Shown here piece after piece: positions 13,501 to 24,775 of a stretch of DNA of 64,000 bases. The first letter of the stretch is position 1. Every line of letters begins with the position of its first letter. The stretch is from Quillaja saponaria. Lineage: Eukaryota > Streptophyta > Magnoliopsida > Fabales > Quillajaceae. The notes beneath the pieces are model-generated. The model was not told the DNA's origin. It ran no database searches and worked only from the letters and a program-made list of their open reading frames with translations. The translations under genes were made by a program, and so were the position numbers. Where the stretch lies: positions 930,001 through 994,000 of the forward strand of contig CM055617.1 in assembly GCA_029379385.1 (NCBI GenBank). The letters are read 5' to 3'.

Positions 13501-14466
13501 ATCTAATCTAATCCAGTTTGTTACGTGAAAACGCGTGTAAGGTAGGATCTTTGACCAAAGAGTCGGCGTTGACTAGGAGATTCACAGATTTGAGGCACCA
13601 AAAGAAACAGAAAAACAAAAACACAGTTGTGTGTGTCCAAATCGAAACAGGGTTTGACATCAAATTCAAAAGAATCACTCAACTCAGAACGACAAGCAGA
13701 CCACACTCCATTGAAGCAGAGTGAGAACACAGAAAATAAAATACATTTAGCTTTACGTGAAATGATTTCCGTCTCTAGAGTATGATTTTCTTTGTCTATT
13801 CCCTAATTAATAAAATAAAATAAAAATATGTATAAATTGATTTAAATATTGATCACTTTGATTATTAAATAATGGTTACTTATCCATTAAGTGATATTAC
13901 GTGCACAAAAAAGAAAAGTACGTTAAACTTCGTCCCCGCTTGAAGAAAATGACACATCATCGTGGTGTAGAATCTGACATATAACCAAAACCAAGAAAAT
14001 CACATGAAGAGTTGGGCTTAGGTTAGGCATTAGCTTCAACAAGGTATTGCTTCTCCAAAAGGGTTTACGTGAGACCTGTCTAATCTATTAATCTAAAGGC
14101 CCAATTACCGATGACTTCTGATGTCGGCCGCTCCAACCGTTCCCAAGCGTCAACCAGTTTCAGTTTCACACCATCTGACTTTGACCCAAAAACTTACAGA
14201 TAACCCCTTTCTTCCAGTTTTCACTGTTTTTTCAGTTTTACTGAGAAACAGACACCCAAAAAAGAAAAGGCGTCGAGAGAGTAAAATAAAAAAAGAAATT
14301 TTCCAACGGTTTATACTTTTATTTGTTTATTTATATGTATATTTCAATTAACACCGACTCATTCATGACGGCTACCATTTCGATCAGATTAATTCAAATT
14401 CATTCTCTTATAAGTATTTGATGATGAAATGGGACAATATTCATTTATCTTTGAACGAAATTTTTA
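13501..14466 (+). promoter_or_regulatory. Upstream region of the ERF gene with W-boxes
   Basis: The kilobase upstream of the ERF start contains W-box cores: TTGACC at 13551-13556, TTGACT at 13569-13574 and TTGACC at 14181-14186. W-boxes bind WRKY factors. ABR1-type ERF genes are typically wound- and pathogen-responsive, so the sites fit, but function is inferred. A stop codon at 14452-14454, in frame just before the ATG, marks the 5' limit of the coding frame. Confidence 0.5.
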
Positions 14467-16039
14467 ATGCAGAAAACAGAGCAGGAAATTGAGGAATATC
14501 TTTGTGTTTTAAAGGTGGCTGATTTTAGAGACAGAGGAAAGAAAGCTGAGCCTGAGGATCATACAGATTTTGATGAATGGCTGTATCAACAATTGGCACC
14601 AATAGAACATAGAAGCAAAAATCCAACACCAATTATACAAATGCCAGAGATGTTTCCGGGTGTTGATAGGGAGAGAGAGATGAATGATATTGTCTCTGCT
14701 TTAACCAAGGTTGCATCAGGGGAGGTCATACCCAATCAAGATATGGGTGCTGGTGCTGTTTCTGGTTCTGCAACTTCATTATACATTGGCGGTGGCGGTG
14801 GCGGTGGTCAGAAAAGAGGAAGAGAAGCTGCAGCTGGTGGTCAGGAATTGGGTGAGTCAGCAACAAGGCGTTATACACATGGAAGCTCATCCTCTGCTGC
14901 TTCAAGAAGTAAGCTTTTTTTACTTTCCTTAGCCATAAATTAAGAGCTCTTCCTATCTCTCTCTCTCTCTTTTTTTTTTTTTTTTTTTTTTGTTAGAAGT
15001 TTGTCACTCTCTCAATTTTTTTATTTTATTTTTTCAGTTTATTAATATAACATAAACATATAAGCTCTATTCTGTTATATATATATATATATATATATTG
15101 TAAATTTAATTATTTAAAATATTTTCTTTAGAGAGATTTTGTGACATGACCATAATCATACTTTATCCAAAATACCTTAAATGTCTAGCAATAAAAAAAA
15201 CAGAGACTTGGAGGCCTTCTCATCTCATCGTACTTCAAAATAAATAAGAAAGTTTTTGACACTTGCATGAACTTACAGTCCAAGAAAGCTCAAGCATTAG
15301 TACCACTACTACAACTCATACAGATGCAGCACTCCATCCTGTGTACGAATTTAACCAAGAGAATATCAGAGAGGTGCCAGGAAGAAGATACAGAGGAGTG
15401 AGACAGAGGCCATGGGGTAAATGGGCAGCTGAAATTAGAGATCCATTCAAGGCAGCTAGAGTTTGGTTGGGCACGTTTGATACAGCTGAAGCTGCTGCTA
15501 GAGCTTATGATGAAGCTGCTCTCAGATTTAGAGGCAATAAAGCAAAACTTAATTTCCCTGAAAATGTCAGACTCCGACCACAAACAATCAATTCTCCGGC
15601 GACCCAATTGAGCATTTCGGATTCTCGAAATACCCTTTTGTCTATTCCGACGTCTAGCGAACCAATTGTTCATACTCAACCTCAACTTCACCATTTGCAG
15701 AGCTCGCAGGCTTCAGAGAATTTTTTCATTTATTCTCCATTTATTGATTTTCAGAGACAGTCCACGAGTCTTTATGATCAGATGATTTTCTCATCTACAA
15801 TGGCTTCTCAAATTCAATCTTCTTCCTCATCATTATCACCGCCAACAGCCTCCTCGTCTTCTACATTTGCCTCTTCCCTAACTTCTTCACCGCCGGCACC
15901 TTCACTACCTTTGTATATTTCTCCCCGGCCGCCCGCTGAGGTTAGACCCGCCACGGGTCCTATTAGGAGTCAAGATTTTGTGCCCTCATCTTGGACGGCT
16001 TCCGGTCATCAATCTTCCTCCTCCAGAAAATCTCCCTAG
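14467..16039 (+). CDS. ERF111 (ABR1-like): AP2/ERF transcription factor, ABR1/ERF111-like (group X)
   Basis: Two exons, 14467-14908 and 15279-16039, join to 1203 nt, or 400 aa. The donor is GTAAGC and the acceptor is TTACAG. The N-terminal region has [15 protein letters not shown], an acidic stretch with [11 protein letters not shown], and [20 protein letters not shown], which matches the conserved N-terminus of Arabidopsis ABR1. A glycine run and a GQKRGRE basic patch follow. The single AP2 domain begins [20 protein letters not shown] and includes [20 protein letters not shown] and [10 protein letters not shown]. The alanine and aspartate positions that define the ERF subfamily are present. 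The C-terminus is Ser/Pro-rich. ERF proteins bind GCC-box DNA in the nucleus; ABR1 represses ABA responses and acts in wounding. ABR1 starts at MCVLKVA, but here that Met is Leu (CTT) and the nearest in-frame ATG adds 11 residues. Confidence 0.92.
14955..15099. repeat. Simple repeats in the ERF intron
   Basis: The 370-bp intron carries a (CT)n tract running into a T run of about 22 bases (14955-14991) and an (AT)n tract of about 24 bases (15076-15099). Both are likely to vary in length between individuals. Confidence 0.9.
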
Positions 16040-17100
16040 TTAATATTAAGTCCCCCTCCCCCCTTAGTAGAGAATGTATCGAGGGGATAAAATAGTCATT
16101 TCGTTTTTATTTCTACTTCTTCCTTTTAGTAGGTTTTTTAGTTGCTTGAAGTTTCTTATTTAATTCATGATAGTTGTGATTTATTTTGAAACATAGTAAT
16201 AATATAATTTTCAAAAACAAAATTCTCCCATGATGGCCGATGCCAATCATTTAATGTCGCTTTTTATTACAGTATTAGTCAATCCGAGAAAACAACATTC
16301 AATTTTAAAAATATATTAAACTATTATGTAATATTGATCTATAAATTATTTATAATATATATAATGATTAATGGTGCACATTTAAATATTTAATATATCT
16401 ATTCACGTAATATATATTTTCTATATTCATTGTAATCTCAATTATTTAGTAAAATATACACAATGTATTATCAATATAACTAATAAAAAATTTGAAATAA
16501 TGCTAACACTTAACATATAATAATTTTTTCTCAAATTAATAAAATTTTTTTTTTTTGTACTTATCAAATATAATTGTATAATTTATATAACTTACTTATT
16601 AAGTATAAATACCTAAAAAAAAAAAAAAAACTAATTTTTAGTTTGGAAAAAAAAATATGTTTGCAAATACTAAAAAACATTAAGAAAAAAAAATTTTCAA
16701 ATTCAAATTAACTTATTTATAAAATGTAATAAAAAATCAACAAAAAAATTATTTGTTGATTCTTGACGGTACAACATTATTACTTATTTCTTTTTTTTTA
16801 TTGACATTGTAGAAATCTTAAAATTATTCTCTTACGAGAAGTTTAAATTGTGAAATTTGTATATTGTAATTCAATATTAATAAGTATTCATGAATATATT
16901 TGAATATCCCTAATAAACTACAATTTCGAATTGGCATCTATAACTTAATATATGAATAATATTTTGCTCATATCATTAAAAAAAGTTATGAAATTTAGTT
17001 GTTTCCATTTATGCTATACAGAATTGAATGCTAATTATAGTTAACAATGAAGTCTTGCTATACTTTTAAAGAAGTCTTTTCCCGGGAAATCTGTTATCAT
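16040..17100. other. ERF 3' region and AT-rich spacer
   Basis: The first 150 bases after the ERF stop probably form its 3' UTR. The rest is AT-rich with poly-A runs and holds nothing I can identify. Confidence 0.5.
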
Positions 17101-17176
17101 ATTTAAGGCTCTGAACTCTGAAGAATGGTATTGCAAAGAAGTTTCTATTCCTGTCTGAGCTCACTCCTTTGCTTCC

Positions 17177-17317
17177 ATGATATCATCAAGGATTGACGAG
17201 GCCGAAGCAAAGTATGAACTTGACAGTTTTCAAGTTGAAACCCTGTACAACCAGCAGAGATTCTTATGTCTTACCCTACAGTCCTATGCCACCAAAGACC
17301 ACAGGCTTTGTAAGTAA
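17177..17317 (+). other. Unrecognised 46-codon open frame
   Basis: The frame starts ATG at 17177 and ends TAA at 17315-17317. It reads as a balanced, protein-like sequence (MISSRIDEAEAKYELDSF, then VETLYNQQRF). A possible donor, CTTT then GTAAGT, lies near its end and a TTTTTTTCAG acceptor lies near 17617, but joining them gives an immediate stop. It could be a captured exon or old gene fragment downstream of RPN5. I do not recognise a family. Confidence 0.25.
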
Positions 17318-17619
17318 TAATAATACAGCATGCAGCCCAGAAAACTATAATGATGGAAAATATTATCATGAAAGCAAAAAATAAAAAATAATAATGATGG
17401 TAGAGAAATTGGAATAAAATTGAATTCAAACAATACAAAATTATATAAAAGAACAAGCACTCAATTTTTTTTTCCCACTGCAAGTTCTTTAAGTTCCTCC
17501 CCTTAGTCAGTGGTAAGGTATGTACCAGTAGTATACAAAAAATCTTAATTTCAGTAACAAGTTGCATTTCCATCTCCTCTACTACTAAACACCTAAATAA
17601 TCATATTTTTTTTCAGGAA

Positions 17620-18270
17620 GGAAAAATTAATTCATGCATTCCAGACCAACCCAATAATGCTTCAGATCAATATCCTGATTGAGAACTTGAGCCCGACAAA
17701 AGCACTGGTAACAGCTACATTGAGGTCGACCTGCAAATATCAAAGGATTTAAGGGGTTATTGCAAGCACTGTATTTCTCCCCCAAATCCCCACAGTCAAC
17801 ATTATTTCATGTTACATTTGAATAGAAAATTAACCCCAAAGGATTTGGCCTTGGTTTTTACCATAACGCTTATCAATTAGGATTTAGATCCAAAAAAAAT
17901 TGAGTTCAAATGTAAGAATCAAGTCCATGCAACAATCCTTTTTTGGGTAGACGATGACCACCAAGGACAGTGCGACCACTTTTAAGTATATTGAAGAGGC
18001 ACTTTCAATTTAAACTCCATCCAAGGACGCTGACCACGAATAACCACATGGATAACAAAATTCTTAACAGCCAAACCACATTCAGTGTCCTAGTAAGAAT
18101 TAAAGTAAAGACAGAACCTTCTAAATGAGGGTCAAAACAATGGAGGCTAGTGCTACTGTCCTCATCTCTTTTTTTTTTTTTTTGAAAAGGGAGGGGGAAG
18201 TGTTGGCTGTTGGGCCGTATTGAAAGAGCAGTGGTCAAAGTTTTACCTGCAATTGCTGATTCCAACCTTC
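17620..18270. other. RPN5 3' region
   Basis: No coding frame is supported here. Part of it must be the 3' UTR of RPN5, transcribed leftward. A poly-T run at about 18170-18183 is the only distinctive feature. Confidence 0.45.
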
Positions 18271-21200
18271 TCAGACCTTCAAAGCAGTTTTATGAACCAT
18301 GGTTTCTTTGTGTATCAGGTGGCAGCTCTTCTCAACAAGATCAAGCAGTATCTCCAAGTTCGTTGACCATGAGTTAAGAATATCATTGCTATCCTTTGCA
18401 GTTTGGAAACAAACTATTCCCATAGGCCTATCAATCTTTGCTACCAATGCCTTGGACACGACCATATCTGAAAGATGCTTCTCAGCTTCCTGAAGCCATA
18501 AGGAGAGTGATTATGGCTCTATACTAATTGAGAAATAACGAATTGGAAAGTTCGGTACAAAATGAAAAATACTGATTTACAGATTCACAACACAATGTTT
18601 AACCGATAGTCAGGCAGGAAAACAGGAAAAGAAGATCAACCTGGGTGGAAAATGACCTGAAGAAGCAGAAAACAACAAAGACACCACAGATGCCCAAATA
18701 GATGCCACAAGACACTATTTGTTTCTGTTAACAGTGCCTGAGTCATTACTAAATGTTTGGAATACTTTAAATGAATATTGACTGATACCAGGATGGCTGC
18801 TTGCATGCACTTTATAAAATAGTTTGTGTTATGACTTCAAACACATAATAACAAATTAGAATTACAAACCTGGATACTGAAACACAAGAGCTCTGCAAGT
18901 CTCTTCAAAGTAATCCTCGAGTAGTACTTTGAGACAACAAGAATATTCTGACAAGGAAATAGGAGTGTTTTAAATTAATTGTGGCATACTACAAAGAACT
19001 AGTGAAAAATAAATCAACCCCCACCCCCCAACACACAAAAAGCTACCCACACAAAGAAGAATCATTTACTTAATGTCTAGGTAAATTACATGTTCTATGA
19101 TTCTTTCCTTCAAATCTTCTGCTGCGTTATCACCCAAAGATCCTCCAAGCAAAGTTTTCTCGTTCTCAAACTCATCCTTATATGTATTCCAAAGACTTGT
19201 CCATTGGATGACTTCCATAGTGACAAGTTGTTTCAATAGCAATCTACAGCACAGCACAACATGAAACAGAAACATCAAAAAAATTTGACAATGTAAACCA
19301 AATACTGAATATAGAGCAGGAAGGCACATAAGTTAAACAAGCGTCACTGCAGGAAACATACTTAAAATTCGAAAGCTCTGACAGATTCTTATCCTCCAAG
19401 GTGGAATTAAGAAGGCTTGACTGCATTGGATCGTGTGGTGCTAGAACCAAGTACCAACAGATTTTCCTCAGGACCTACGTAAGGAGAGAAATCAGAGAAA
19501 TATAACATAATTCACTAAACTGCATTTAAAATGCAATTTGCAGGGAAAAAAGAATTTTTACTGGAATCCACTGGGCTGAATCTTCTTTGACAGATGGGAT
19601 GTCATGTATTGCCTTATAGCAGCGGCAAATTTCAAGGTAATCATTGTTATGGGAATAGTACCTTAAAAAAAAAACAGGAAAAAAAAATACTTTAAGAACC
19701 AGGACAATGCAGAGTGCAGACAATTAAGGGTCACATCACTAAGGGCACAGTGAAGATTACAAGCAATAGTAGGAAATATTTGTCCAAATGCAAAGAATAT
19801 AGAGGTGAGTTGTCCAACTAATTACCATATATAAATTATAACCACGCAAACCCCTTGGGAATTTCCACAAGCCATTTACATTTAAAGCACCATATGTAGA
19901 AAGAAACAAGGAATTCATGGGTTAAAAAAACTTGCACCCAATGCCACCCAAGTCATTTTCCATAAAAATGTGCTACAGTATAAGACACATTCAAACATAC
20001 CTACAATGTCAACTATCAGTAAAAAGCTGCATATTTTGCATTGCCTGTCTGCAATTAAAGGATCACGCACCAATCTGCTCCATATCAAATTACCAGTGTT
20101 GTTAAGAGCCTTTGGGGCACACACCCACTCACCTAGAGAAAATTTTCTATTTCTTCCCCACACTCTCCCCTTATCTCTCTAGACTGTTACCCTTAATCCC
20201 TTCTTAAGATGACCCATTGATTTGAAGGAAATCTATGTCCAACATCAAATACCAAATAAGAAAAAATAAAACAGAAAAAAATTAGAAACCTGACACACAG
20301 TAAAAATGAGGGCATACATAAACAAGACATTAGGCGACAAGCCAGTGGTAAGGAAAGAGACAATGAGATTGAGGGCTACATATCTGATGATAGATGTGAA
20401 GAGAGTATAGATAATGAATTGCTGGTTGTTGATCGAGATTAGAGCGCAACAGGATCTTGTTTGATACTATAATGTATTGAAATTATACTTGCCAAGTTAA
20501 AACACAATTGAGTTCTTTGCATTGGATTATTAAAAGCAAGTTGTTATCTTTAGGAACAACATTCATTAGTTACTTCAAGGTCATACCACTACAGAACTTT
20601 TTTTTGTTGATTGTGATACGTAGATATTGGTGCAGGACTTCTGTTTAAAAATATAAGAGTTGATTTTCATGATAATTAAGTTATTCAGATAAAAAGAGAA
20701 GTAACACCAAGGTATCTGGGATTCATTCACAAAGTACATATTACCTACATGAACTATGAACATGAGACAAGATCAAAAAAGGGCAGGGATCAACATACCT
20801 AATCATTAGTTCATAGTAGATGCGCTTCAACTCCAATAGAGATGGTATATCTGCAGGAGCCTCCTCAACAACAGTATCACCTTCTTTGGTCTTTTTCTTT
20901 TCCTTAGAAGGGTCAGCATCAAAAACTCTTGGACTGATCTTCCTTGAGAGGATTTGCGCACGAACATAATCTTGGCGGTCTAAGCAGAGACGGACCTACA
21001 AAATTTTATATCGGAAGGTTCAAAATTAATGGTCTGGTCAGGAATTTGTTAAAATATTAATAAGAAAGAGGAAAGATGAATGCCTCATACTTGTTCAAGA
21101 ATGAATGCAATTTTCTCAGTTTTTGCCATAGCACCAAAAGTTTCCACCTGTAACGTTCAAACATTAAACACGTTGAATCACAACTTAAAGTACTGGCTAA

Positions 21201-22836
21201 TCTTATTACACTGAGAAAAAGAAAGTCTTAGAAAACTGTCACAAAAATGAATCTTCACACGCTAACCGCAATTTCTTGCATCAAATCTGCAGCTTCAGCT
21301 ATAAGCCCTTGTTCTTCCTTAATCTTGGAAAGTTTCTTGACCAACCTAGCTCTTTCAATTTCAACATATATCTAAAGAACAACATAACACATCAAAAATA
21401 AGCATTTGAAGTTTTAATTATATAAAAAAGAAGAAAATAGAGAAAGACAAGTAATATTATATAAGATAATTATTAGAAATAGAGGGTGTGACTTAATTGC
21501 AAAGCCATACCTTCCCAGCAGATACATTGTTTAACGTTTTAATGAGTTCTATACGTGTTTCAAGGTCTGGTGTCTCATCAATATACTGCATTGCTTGCTG
21601 GACCATAGCAGTTACAGCCTGGGTAAAAATACAAACAGCCTTATGAACAAATACATTCGAAAAATACATTGTTAGTCTAAATATAGAAATAGTACACCAT
21701 AACATATATGGTATAATAGTATAATCTGAAACAAATCTGCCTGAATTTGATAGAAACGAAAATTGACAAAAGTGGGGCATAGAGTGAAGATGGACTATGT
21801 ATCAAGAGAATTCAAACATGGTATATAAATTTTAATCTGTATAGTTAGTTTAGAGTCCCATTGTTTGCAAGCGACCTGCATATATCTTAACAGGCACAGA
21901 TTTGCTCATGTGTTGCACATTAAAGAATCAAAATTGGACAGTCCCATAACACCAATCTATTATTGAGAGGACAAACTCTTTTCTTTGAGCACTTCAAAAT
22001 ACGAGAGACAGAAAAAGCTTGCAAATTTTCAAAATAACCAAGTCGCCCTGTTACGCAAGAATTTTCTTTTCAATAACACTGCTTTCTATACCACTTGATT
22101 CTAAATGTGCCAAACTCGATTTTCCTAGTACAGCCAAGAAAGCATTTTTTTGTTTCATAAACACACAAGCAGAAGCAACATAAGCACTATGGAATTTCAA
22201 ATAAACATTACAATTTTTTAGCACTCAGCTATTGCTGCAGCAGCTAAAACTGTAATCCCCATACACCAACAGCCCAATAAATATACAAAAAAGAAACCAT
22301 TTTCTTTAAGTGAGTATATCCAACTATACACATAGACTAAATTATCATCGCTAATTTCTTAGTGGGTACCTGCTTAAGCTGACCACGCCGTTTCGATAAA
22401 AGAACAATCTGGTCATTAAGGGTTTTCCACGCTCGCCCTTCGAAGCATAGTTGTAAAATGTCAGTAGCAGCCTTTTTAGTGCCGGCGACATCGCCCTCGA
22501 GTCTCATCTGCTTCTCTACATTCAACAATTGCTCTATAGCCGCGTCCAAATTCCCAGTATTTTCCTGTAATTTCAGAAGAGGAAAAAATACGTCTTAGCT
22601 TTGAACGTACCTGCTACAGTAATCAAAACTACAAATTTCATACGGCGTAAGGGTCCTAACAACTCTAAGCTTTCAGGGGGCAACATTCCCAACTGATATA
22701 TTGCACAAGAACGCCTTGTACATATGAGATCTGGTAATGACGTTGAATTACTTACTGCTCTAGGGTTTGGAGGTCAATAAATTTTGTGAATTGGTAGAAA
22801 GAGAGAGAAAGATAGAGGGAGAGAAGGGTTTACCAT
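18271..22836 (-). CDS. RPN5: 26S proteasome lid subunit RPN5 (PSMD12)
   Basis: Eleven coding exons, all GT-AG and phase-consistent: 22836-22834, 22564-22370, 21618-21511, 21371-21267, 21147-21091, 20995-20799, 19661-19562, 19474-19362, 19243-19090, 18947-18870 and 18489-18271. They join to 1329 nt, or 442 aa, the same length as Arabidopsis RPN5a. The first coding exon is just the ATG, followed directly by GTAAAC. The protein starts [20 protein letters not shown] and contains [49 protein letters not shown] and [13 protein letters not shown]. Its C-terminal PCI region includes [40 protein letters not shown] and [22 protein letters not shown]5 is a scaffold subunit of the 19S lid that contacts the deubiquitinase RPN11 and helps dock the lid on the base. 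No stop or frameshift interrupts it. Confidence 0.96.
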
Positions 22837-23442
22837 GTTTGGGGCGGAGAGATCTCTGAGTACAGCAAGTCGTCGATTCGATTATGTGAAAATGAGAAAG
22901 AAGGGAAAGAGAGGAAAATACATATATTTTATTTTCACAGTAGTGGGTGTCTCTACGGGCCAACCCAGCATAAGCCCAAGTAAAGCCCAAAAAAGAATGA
23001 GTAATTGAATTATTTCAAGGAAGCCCAAAATAAAATCTTAGAATAGCTCTACGCATGCCTAAGGAAGCCGATTCTAGGGTTTAAGGATCTCTCTAGATTC
23101 TTCGTAAATTCCATTCCCAAATCTAGCGCAGCAAATCGTGGCCATTGATCCCAATAAACCCTAATGTAATCTGCTTATAAACCCTTCTCGACCTGTTTCC
23201 TATCGTCTCTCACCCACCTGGTTCTCTTAGACTCTGCCATGGATCTTGTTGGGCCCTTTCTTCTCTGAAATTGTGTGTTGGATATCCCTTTGATTGGTTT
23301 TTTTTTGTTGCCCAGTTCAGTTTTGCTTCCTTTTGTTTTGGTTTGTGTATAAAGTTAGAGTCTTTAGGGTTTTTCTTCTTACAATTCCTTGTTTGCTTTG
23401 CTGGGTTATGGCTATTTCGTTTTTCCCGTTTTGGGTGAATAA
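22837..23442. promoter_or_regulatory. Divergent promoter between RPN5 (-) and the U14 cluster (+)
   Basis: The 600 bases between the RPN5 start codon and the first U14 hold site II type motifs, read as AAGCCCA at 22972, 22983 and 23021 and as TGGGCC near 23249. A telo-box, AAACCCTAA, lies at 23156-23164, with an inverse copy CTAGGGTTT at 23074-23082. Site II plus telo-box is the usual signature of plant ribosomal-protein, snoRNA and other growth-linked promoters. I infer that both transcripts start here and that the U14 leader runs through about 23200-23440, which has no coding frame. Confidence 0.6.
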
Positions 23443-23566
23443 AGTCTGTGATGAAAATTCCAAAGGCTTGTTTCTCAATACATTCGCAGTGGCCGCCTGA
23501 TAGCTTTCGCCTTCGCTAGGCTTGAGAGCTTATGCTGCTTTAATCCTTCCTTGGATGTCTGAGACT
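23443..23566 (+). ncRNA. U14: U14 C/D-box snoRNA, copy 1
   Basis: The C box GTGATGA is at 23448-23454 and the D box CTGA at 23559-23562. Flanking AGTC (23443-23446) and GACT (23563-23566) pair as the terminal stem. Domain A, CATTCGCAGT, is complementary to ACTGCGAATG of 18S rRNA. Domain B, CCTTCCTTGGATGT next to the D box, is complementary to ACATCCAAGGAAGG of 18S. U14 is needed for early pre-rRNA cleavage and guides 2'-O-methylation of 18S in the nucleolus. All functional elements are intact in this copy. Confidence 0.94.
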
Positions 23567-23656
23567 ATCACAAATGTTTGAAATTTTTTTTTTTTTTTTT
23601 GTAATTTTTAATCTGTTTGTTTCAATTCAATGTGTTATATATTAGTTTTGTTTAGT

Positions 23657-23780
23657 TATCGATGATGACATCTTGTAAGGCTTGTTTCTCAAAAACATTC
23701 GCAGTGGCCGCCTAAGAGCTTTCTCCTACGCCAGGCTTGAGAGCTTGTGCTGCATTATCCTTCCTTGGATGTCTGAGAGC
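23657..23780 (+). ncRNA. U14: U14 C/D-box snoRNA, copy 2
   Basis: The C box ATGATGA is at 23662-23668 and the D box CTGA at 23773-23776. Domain A (CATTCGCAGT) and domain B (CCTTCCTTGGATGT) match 18S rRNA exactly as in copy 1. The central part (CAGTGGCCGCCTAAGAGC and AGGCTTGAGAGC) is closely similar to copy 1. The terminal stem is weaker by eye than in copies 1 and 3, so the ends are approximate. It lies 214 bases after copy 1, measured C box to C box, consistent with a polycistronic precursor. Confidence 0.93.
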
Positions 23781-23924
23781 CTTCTTTTTGAATGAATATA
23801 GTTTTTGTAACTATTTTGTTGGTTTTTGCTTAATTTGCGAACTGCCATATTGTCTTTGTTTTTAATTATTTGTTTGTCATTTGGAATGAAAAAGGTGCTT
23901 TCATGATCTAAATCAATCACTAAA

Positions 23925-24044
23925 TGTTAATGATGACAATCTGAAGGCTTTTTTCTCAACATTAGCAGTGGCCGCCCAAGAGCTTTCGCCTTAGCCGGGC
24001 TTGAGAGTTTATACTGCTTAATCCTTCCTTGGATGTGTGAAACA
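23925..24044 (+). ncRNA. U14: U14 C/D-box snoRNA, copy 3, with altered D box and domain A
   Basis: The C box ATGATGA is at 23930-23936 and the terminal stem TGTT/AACA is preserved. Domain B (CCTTCCTTGGATGT) is intact. Two functional positions have changed: the D box reads GTGA (24037-24040) instead of CTGA, and domain A reads CATTAGCAGT instead of CATTCGCAGT, giving one mismatch to 18S. Loss of the D-box C should weaken snoRNP assembly, so this copy may be non-functional or poorly accumulated. Its homology to copies 1 and 2 is clear over the whole length. Confidence 0.85.
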
Positions 24045-24049
24045 ACCTT

Positions 24050-24770
24050 TTCTTTATTTTGAGTTCAAATGCTTAAAGCCCTGCTAACCTTTCTTGGCAA
24101 TTGACTTCTAATTTGTTATTAAATTATGTTCTAATTAAGCTGTTAATGCTTCAAAGCTTTGGTTGGTACATGGAACCTTTCTCGTTTAATGGCAGGATGT
24201 GTTAAGATGGATAGTAAATTGTCAATCTTTTTTACATAATATGTCGTTGGAAGTTGTTGTCTGTTTCGTTTGGCCTTTCTTTTTTACTTTGGTTTTGTAT
24301 TTCGGGTTCTGAAGTACAAGTTTCTGATAAAATTGCATAAGGCTGAAATTACAACAATTTTCCATAAGAGAGCAAGTCTTTGATTTGAAACCCCAGGGAA
24401 CAAAAGTAAAGTGGTTCACAATAGCAAGGGCGTCCACGGAGGCAAGTTTATCTTGAAGTGATACGGGAAATGAACAGAGACAAATAGTTTGTTAGGAATG
24501 TAATTTAGTACACCAAGCTGTTTGGTTCAGTACTTATATATTGAATTTTGTCTCAACAAAAATAGTTATATATTAGAATGGATTTTGACATGATTAATAT
24601 CAGATAGATGCTGGAAAAAAATGCCTTAGTTGCAGAGGAATGCTGTTTCCAGTTGAGAAGCTTCCAAATCAATGTACATGTACTACAGGCTGACACCATT
24701 TATAATTACAAAATTAAATAAACACTCAACCATTAATTACATAAATAGTTCACTGCGTTAACCTATCTTA
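24050..24770. other. Tail of the U14 transcription unit and spacer
   Basis: No further C/D pair with 18S complementarity and no coding frame is visible here. The end of the U14 precursor presumably lies within it, but I see no defined terminator. Confidence 0.4.
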
Positions 24771-24775
24771 ACATT

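Noticed and set aside
15290..15694. 134-codon minus-strand frame at the ERF gene
   Set aside because: It lies antisense to the conserved AP2 domain, which fully explains the long open frame.
23294..23500. 68-codon plus-strand frame before and into U14 copy 1
   Set aside because: It is low-complexity and hydrophobic (T/G-rich DNA) and runs into the snoRNA, so it is a noncoding leader.
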